A stretch of DNA of 64,000 bases from Cyrtodaria siliqua (Eukaryota > Mollusca > Bivalvia > Adapedonta > Hiatellidae), in NCBI GenBank assembly GCA_037043455.1, contig JAWPHD010001292.1:1-64000 (forward strand), in the 5' to 3' direction. The notes under the pieces were generated by a model. It saw nothing but the letters and a program-made list of their open reading frames with translations. It was not told the origin of the DNA and did not search any database. The position numbers were made by a program, and so were the translations under genes. Each line of letters opens with the position of its first letter. Position 1 is the first letter of the stretch. Positions 59,121 through 64,000 of the stretch are shown in pieces.

Positions 59121-60113
59121 AAGTATGTGGAACATGTTCGCTTCTAAGTACAGTCATCTATTTCTCGACTTGAGGCATAACATCTCCACAACTACACACC
59201 GAGGGGTAAACCTGAAATGGAAATTATGCACACCTGACAGAGTGTATGATCAGACATCATTAAACTTTATATAAAATGAATAACCATAACATAGCAATTC
59301 TAAAAATAGGTTGAAACAATCTGTAACAATGAAAAAATAATTTCAGTGGCACGCTATGCATGGTAACCAGCCGTTTCAAGCAATTTACGACATTTTTCTT
59401 GAATGTAATGTTTACTAAAAAAAATAAGAAATTGCTGAGTCTGTCAAAAAGTGACTTGTTTTACTTTAACAGGTATATAGAATAAACATATGTCACAATA
59501 TCCTCAATATATGTTACATTTATTCTTCAACAACCATTCAACTATATACCATATATTCCAGTTTGGGCTTCATACTTACAAATCCGAGGCATGGCGTTTA
59601 TTTTCAAATTGTTGTAAATCCTTTACAAACAATTCAAACTTGATTAAACTTCACAGTGTTGTTGCTAATATAGGAAATATTTAGAAAATAATAAATGTCA
59701 CTACCTATCCACTTGACAAGATGTATTATTAGCACTTAAAAGATAACGTGTTATTAGCGCCACTCAATTTAAGGCATATTTCGAGCATTAATAGCACTGT
59801 ATATCAATAGAAAGACTGCTTTAGATGGAAAACCCACATTTAATATGATCTGCCAATCAATGAGCATGTCAATGCATTTTTTGTTAAAAAGAAAACATGC
59901 AAGGACTACATGTTTATAACTATTTTACTGTGATGAAAGAATGACCCCCTGCAGTGTAGACAGTGGAATCTAGTCTAGTGGAATTTCTTTGAAGTTCAGG
60001 TTCTTTGATGACTCATCCCATTCTTAGCAGCTGCAGTTATATAGTGTTACATAACCTTTCTGCTCTGTTATATAAGGACTACTTACACAAGCTTCCATCA
60101 TTATGGTTCCATC
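59121..60113. other. No feature recognised
   Basis: AT-rich. Two 64-codon frames (59080 and 59490) have no domain features. Confidence 0.5.
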
Positions 60114-60377
60114 ATGAGAGGCGATCAGAAACGACGAGCTACTATGTTTAAAAAGAAATACGTACCTTACAATGAAGGAGTAATTTGTGATTCTGTAACA
60201 GGAACATCAAGAACTGCCGCCAGAAAGATATCACGACCACCTTCTTCTGTTGCTTTGCTGAGTGCATCTGCTTCAGACTGTCAACAAGACATCATGATTT
60301 TACGACCGAGAGCTGTGGAAGAGACACATATTGAGCGTGTTTCAGTCATCGGCCTGTTTCTGGAAACAGGATCGTAA
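60114..60377 (+). CDS. Unrecognised basic 87-residue frame, possible transposon exon fragment
   Basis: It starts MRGDQKRRATMFKKKYVPYN, a Lys/Arg-rich N-terminus ending in a 'YVPYNEG'-like turn, and later has MILRPRAVEETHIERV. The style loosely resembles N-termini of eukaryotic transposon proteins, but I cannot assign a family. The frame stops at 60375-60377. Further codon-like sequence (60380-60500) runs out of frame. It is probably decayed. Confidence 0.25.
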   Translation: MRGDQKRRATMFKKKYVPYNEGVICDSVTGTSRTAARKISRPPSSVALLSASASDCQQDIMILRPRAVEETHIERVSVIGLFLETGS

Positions 60378-60744
60378 ACAATCAAAAGATGATGGATGCA
60401 ATTATTTCAAGACGAAAGCTCGTAAAATAAAGCGCCGTGGTACAAGGGAATGGAAACACAGATTGTACAGCCAGCAGAAAAAACAGACGACAAGATGACT
60501 ATGTGAGCATTCGACGTGACCACGCATACACTAAAGCATGAAAAACTGGAATTAACATGTGACAGAATGTGCACTTCAGCAGTAGTTCATCAGCAGAATT
60601 TGAAGAAACATCAACATTAAAATAATGTTAAACTTACTTTTTGTGTTTGTCCTTGTTGTCATAGTCCCCAGTTACTGCAGTCTGTGGTCTTGTTTAGCTT
60701 TCTCCCCATCTCTGAAAAAATATGAGTAAACATGTACTGTTTTT

Positions 60745-61345
60745 GGAAGAAAGTAAGAAGAAGAAGCAGAAGAAGAAGAAGAAAGAAGAAAGAAGAAAGA
60801 AGAAGGAAGAAGTCTTCATAAGAAGAAGAAGAAGAATTCAAGAAGAAGAAGAAGAAAAAGAAGAAGAAAAAGAAGAACTTCTTGTTCTTCTTCTTCTTCT
60901 CAAAGTATAAAGCTTGTTTAAAGTATAAAGCTTGATTTAACAAATGTAAAACATAAAAAAACCATAATAATTACATATGAATTTAAATAAAAAAACACTT
61001 GTTATATACAAATTAAATAAGGAAAATAAGGGGGAGAAGAAGAAGAAGAAGAAGAAGAAGAAGAAGAAGAAGAAGAAGAAGAAGAAGAAGAAGAAGAAGA
61101 GAAAATTAAGAACTATTCTTCTTCTTCTTCTTCTTCTTCTTCTTCTTCAAAGTATAAAGCTTGATTTAACAAATATAAGACATAAAAACACATAATAATT
61201 ATATATAAATTTGAATAAACAATCACTTGTTATAAAATTTAATAAGAACAATAAGGAAAAAAAAAAGAAGAAGAAGAAGAAGAAGAAGAAGAAGAAGAAG
61301 AAGAAGAAGAAGAAGAAGAAGAAGAAGAAGAAGAAGAAGAAAAAC
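60745..61345. repeat. GAA/TTC tracts in an inverted, tandemly repeated module
   Basis: Purine tracts (GAA)n at 60755-60875, 61036-61102 and 61268-61343 recur. The first two are followed by (TTC)n tracts (60880-60900, 61118-61147). The modules share the spacer 'caaagtataaagcttgattt', 'aacacttgttata' and 'aataaggaaaa'. Long poly-Lys, Leu and Phe frames here are artefacts of the repeats. Confidence 0.9.
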
Positions 61346-61584
61346 ATGATGAAGAAACAAAAGAAGACTCGCAATGAGACAATACATTACAAGACAATTA
61401 CAGCGCAACATAATTGTGAATCCTTAAATGAAGATGGCAACCAGAGTATTTTTCATGTCCATCGCATGTCCCTTGGCCGACATAGTTGGAGTGCTAGTTG
61501 TTAATAGATTGGGGCTCCAGTGATAGATGATCAGCATTAATGCACAATTTATTATGACACAAATGACTGACCGACTGACCTCTA

Positions 61585-61960
61585 TGCTTTTTATCGTTAA
61601 AATAGTAGTCATGTAACATTGCATGGAACAGTGTAATATGATATAACATATAGGTATTTCCGGTAATTACATCATCGAAAATGATATGGAATAAAGCACT
61701 ATAAAATCGATTACTAAATATTATTATGCAATATTACGTAAACGAAGTTGTTACACGATTTGTCGTTAATTGGAAATAACTTTTTTGCTATTAAAAGCAT
61801 TAATCGTGTTTATATAATCTTATTGGTACATGTATTTTTAATCAACTATGGCGATTTTCGCCGATTATCGCTACTTGAGAAGTAGAATAAAGTCAAAACA
61901 AGCGCTATGGCATAGTGTGCATTTATTCGGTAGTGTGGTTGGTTGGTGTAGTGGAGGTTT
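61585..61960 (+). repeat. X repeat, copy 4
   Basis: It starts inside X at 'gctttttatcgttaaaatag' and joins Y at 61960 with no insertion. Confidence 0.7.
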
Positions 61961-62221
61961 CAGAATGTGCCACTCCGAACTGGCGGTTGTAAAGAACAGA
62001 GCTGTCTGAATTGAATATGTTACTAATACATGTCAGAGAAACGCTCATGGCATAATGGGGCCGCCCCCGCAGAAACCGAGCGAATAGTATTCGTGTTGTG
62101 GTATAAACGTAGAAGCGCGTAATTGGTTATCCAACAGGGGTCTGGTCGGACGTACGATGAACAAACGATTTGCATAAATCTTCAATATCTTCGCAATTAG
62201 ATCATTTATGCGCATTGTTTA
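61961..62221 (+). repeat. Y repeat, copy 3
   Basis: Full copy; continues directly into 'aagggaagtaagaaacaagg' of X, the empty counterpart of the LTR site at 56894. Confidence 0.75.
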
Positions 62222-62830
62222 TTAAGGGAAGTAAGAAACAAGGACTAGTCAGCTAGTGTCGATATGGACCTGGACCACCATTGTTTTTACATAGAGTTGT
62301 TAATAAATATCTACCCGACAATATCCAATCCTGACTATGCTGGCCATATAATACACATAATGTAGTATCAGTCATGCCCAGTGCAACACAAAAATGGGCC
62401 TTCGCTGACCTTCTTTTTTTCCCAAAATATTTTCCAAACTGAAAGTAAACATCGTGTTTTTGGATTCTGAGGTCAAAATGACCAAAGTACACTTCAAACA
62501 GTGCTTCACAACAAATAGTGCAGCATGTCCAGCTTACCTTCAATTTTCTTGCGGTTTTCGCTAGAAGCAAGTTAAATGTTTCAGAAATAAAGGAAAACAT
62601 TCAATACATACCAGCCCTGTGTCTTTCACCACTCCTATGCTTCACAGTAACTTACTCAATAGTTTACCTGAGGGTACTTTTGCGTTCCCCCACTTTGGGC
62701 CCATGTTACCCGGACTAGCTTCTATATGCTACACATATTACATTAAAAAAAATAAAGTACATATTCACATATACTTATATGTCACTAGCATATATCCAAA
62801 ATATTTTTGCTGCTGTTCAAAGTATGTGGA
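62222..62830 (-). other. Z block, copy 2
   Basis: Counterpart of 58523-59120. The minus-strand frame is open from 62600 to 62253 (115 codons) because the donor-like site region is also in frame here. It shares YFQFGKYFG-, CVALGMTDTTLCVL- and QHSQ-type stretches with copy 1. Confidence 0.35.
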
Positions 62831-64000
62831 AACATTCCTCACAGACCTGTTGCGTTGAAAACAAATTTGCAAGCTATTGCGGTCAGTGTTACTATGCACA
62901 GAGTCATAACAATATGTTCCTTATATTTACCACCTAGTTCTTCACTAGACCCTAAAGATCTAAATCACCTAGTTGCACAATTGCCATCACCTTTTATACT
63001 CTTGGGCGATTTTAATGCACACAACTACATCTGGGGTTGTAAAGATATAAACGATAAAGGCAAGAAAATTGAGGATTTCTTAGCCAAAAACAATTTGTGT
63101 CTTTTTAATAATAATTCACATACTTATTTACATCCTGCTACAGGCTCTCGTTCTTCCATTGATTTAACAATATGCGATCCAACGCTTTTGATGGATTTTT
63201 CGTGGAGTGTTGGACACGACCTCTGTGGAAGTGACCACTTCCCCATATTTCTTGAAAATATCGGCCCTCCACTTCTCGAAAAAACGCAACGATGGAAACT
63301 TCGCAAGGCTGATTGGACTACGTTTCAATCTCTTTGCGAGGAACAATTAAAGCCTTCCGTTTTCGAGGATGTCGAAGACGCAACTGCTCTTTTTACCAAA
63401 ACTCTTCACGATATAGCTGATCAAACCATTCCAAAAACCTCGGCAAATCCTAAACGCCCACATAAACCATTGTACGACGATGACTGCAAAAAGGCAGTCA
63501 GCGATCGTAAAGCTGCATTAAATAATTTTAACTTGCGGCCAACTCAAACAAATTTAGATAACTTTAGAGTTTTTCGTGCGAAAGCCCGTCGTACTATTAA
63601 GGATAGCAAGAGGAAATCCTGGAGATCTTACGTCTCTAGGCTGAATTCTCGCTCATCTCTTAAGAAGACATGGGACATGGTCCGGAATCTAAGTGGTAAA
63701 GGTAATTCTAGTTCTGTAAATCATCTTAAAACAGATAATAGAGATATAACATCTGTCAAAGATATTACAAACTCTTTGGCAGAAACTTTTTCAAAAAATT
63801 CTTCTTCTGAAAATTGTCTACCAAATTTTCTGCAAAATAAGAAACAAAAAAACCCAGAGGAAGCTGAACTTCAAGTCGAAAAACTTGGAAAAATACAATA
63901 AACTATTCACTCTCAAAGAACTTCGAGAGTCCCTTAAAAAGGTTCATGATACATCAGCTGGTCCTGATGATATCCATTATCAATTACTAAAACATTTACC
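62831..64000 (+). pseudogene. Jockey/I-type LINE ORF2, endonuclease to start of RT
   Basis: The AP-endonuclease domain lacks about its first 60-80 residues; LINE sequence begins at 'ggaaacattcctcacagacc'. Visible landmarks are LYLPPSS, LLGDFNAHN (GDFN), SRSSIDLTI and CGSDHFPI, i.e. the central and C-terminal catalytic motifs. A linker with W...W spacing and KSWRSYVSRL follows. The frame shifts by one base near 63885, then continues as LEKYNKLFTLKELRESLKKV with TSAGPDDIHYQLLKHLP, the approach to the RT domain, and is cut by the window end. The endonuclease nicks target DNA for target-primed reverse transcription. The Met at 62807 belongs to flanking Z sequence. The copy is 5'-truncated and frameshifted. 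Confidence 0.8.

Noticed and set aside
60659..61504. Poly-Lys, poly-Leu and poly-Phe reading frames
   Set aside because: They are translations of GAA/TTC microsatellite tracts.

Overview
The window is AT-rich eukaryotic DNA built almost entirely of mobile-element remains and satellite arrays. I found no convincing host gene. The element mix is Penelope-like reverse transcriptases, a two-gene THAP/YqaJ DNA transposon, CR1/L2 and Jockey/I-type LINEs, a gypsy fragment, tRNA-derived SINEs and short inverted-repeat elements. With minisatellites of 42-58 bp, this suggests an invertebrate. A bivalve mollusc is my best guess, by recalled resemblance only.

Layout. 1-9.5 kb is a jumble of Penelope-like fragments on both strands. 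A ~270-bp tandem unit lies between them and is split by a LINE. 9.9-23.1 kb is segment A, which holds several 3' ends of Penelope-like elements, a 42-bp array, three inverted-repeat elements and a 58-bp array. 23.1-32.07 kb is an ISL2EU-like DNA transposon inserted in segment A. Its SWIM-YqaJ-PHD gene (+) and THAP-DDE transposase gene (-) converge, and both are broken. 32.07-34.1 kb continues segment A with an X-Y-X repeat interrupted by a Penelope-like insertion. 34.1-47.5 kb holds a gypsy integrase tail, a 52-bp hairpin satellite, two SINEs and a 46-bp satellite of about 72 units.

47.6-58.6 kb is segment B, a direct colinear duplicate of segment A. It has its own insertions: a Penelope-like copy, a 366-bp retroposed sequence and a putative solo LTR. 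It lacks the DNA transposon. 58.5-62.8 kb repeats the X-Y-Z module around GAA/TTC tracts. 62.8-64.0 kb is a LINE whose endonuclease is cut at its 5' end and which runs off the window.

The most useful property is that A and B (and the X-Y modules) are filled and empty sites for one another. Several insertions can therefore be bounded by eye and ordered in time. The most intriguing structure is the ~270-bp unit, whose two adjacent hairpins are kept by paired substitutions in a diverged family. All similarities come from reading the sequence; no alignment or database search was run.
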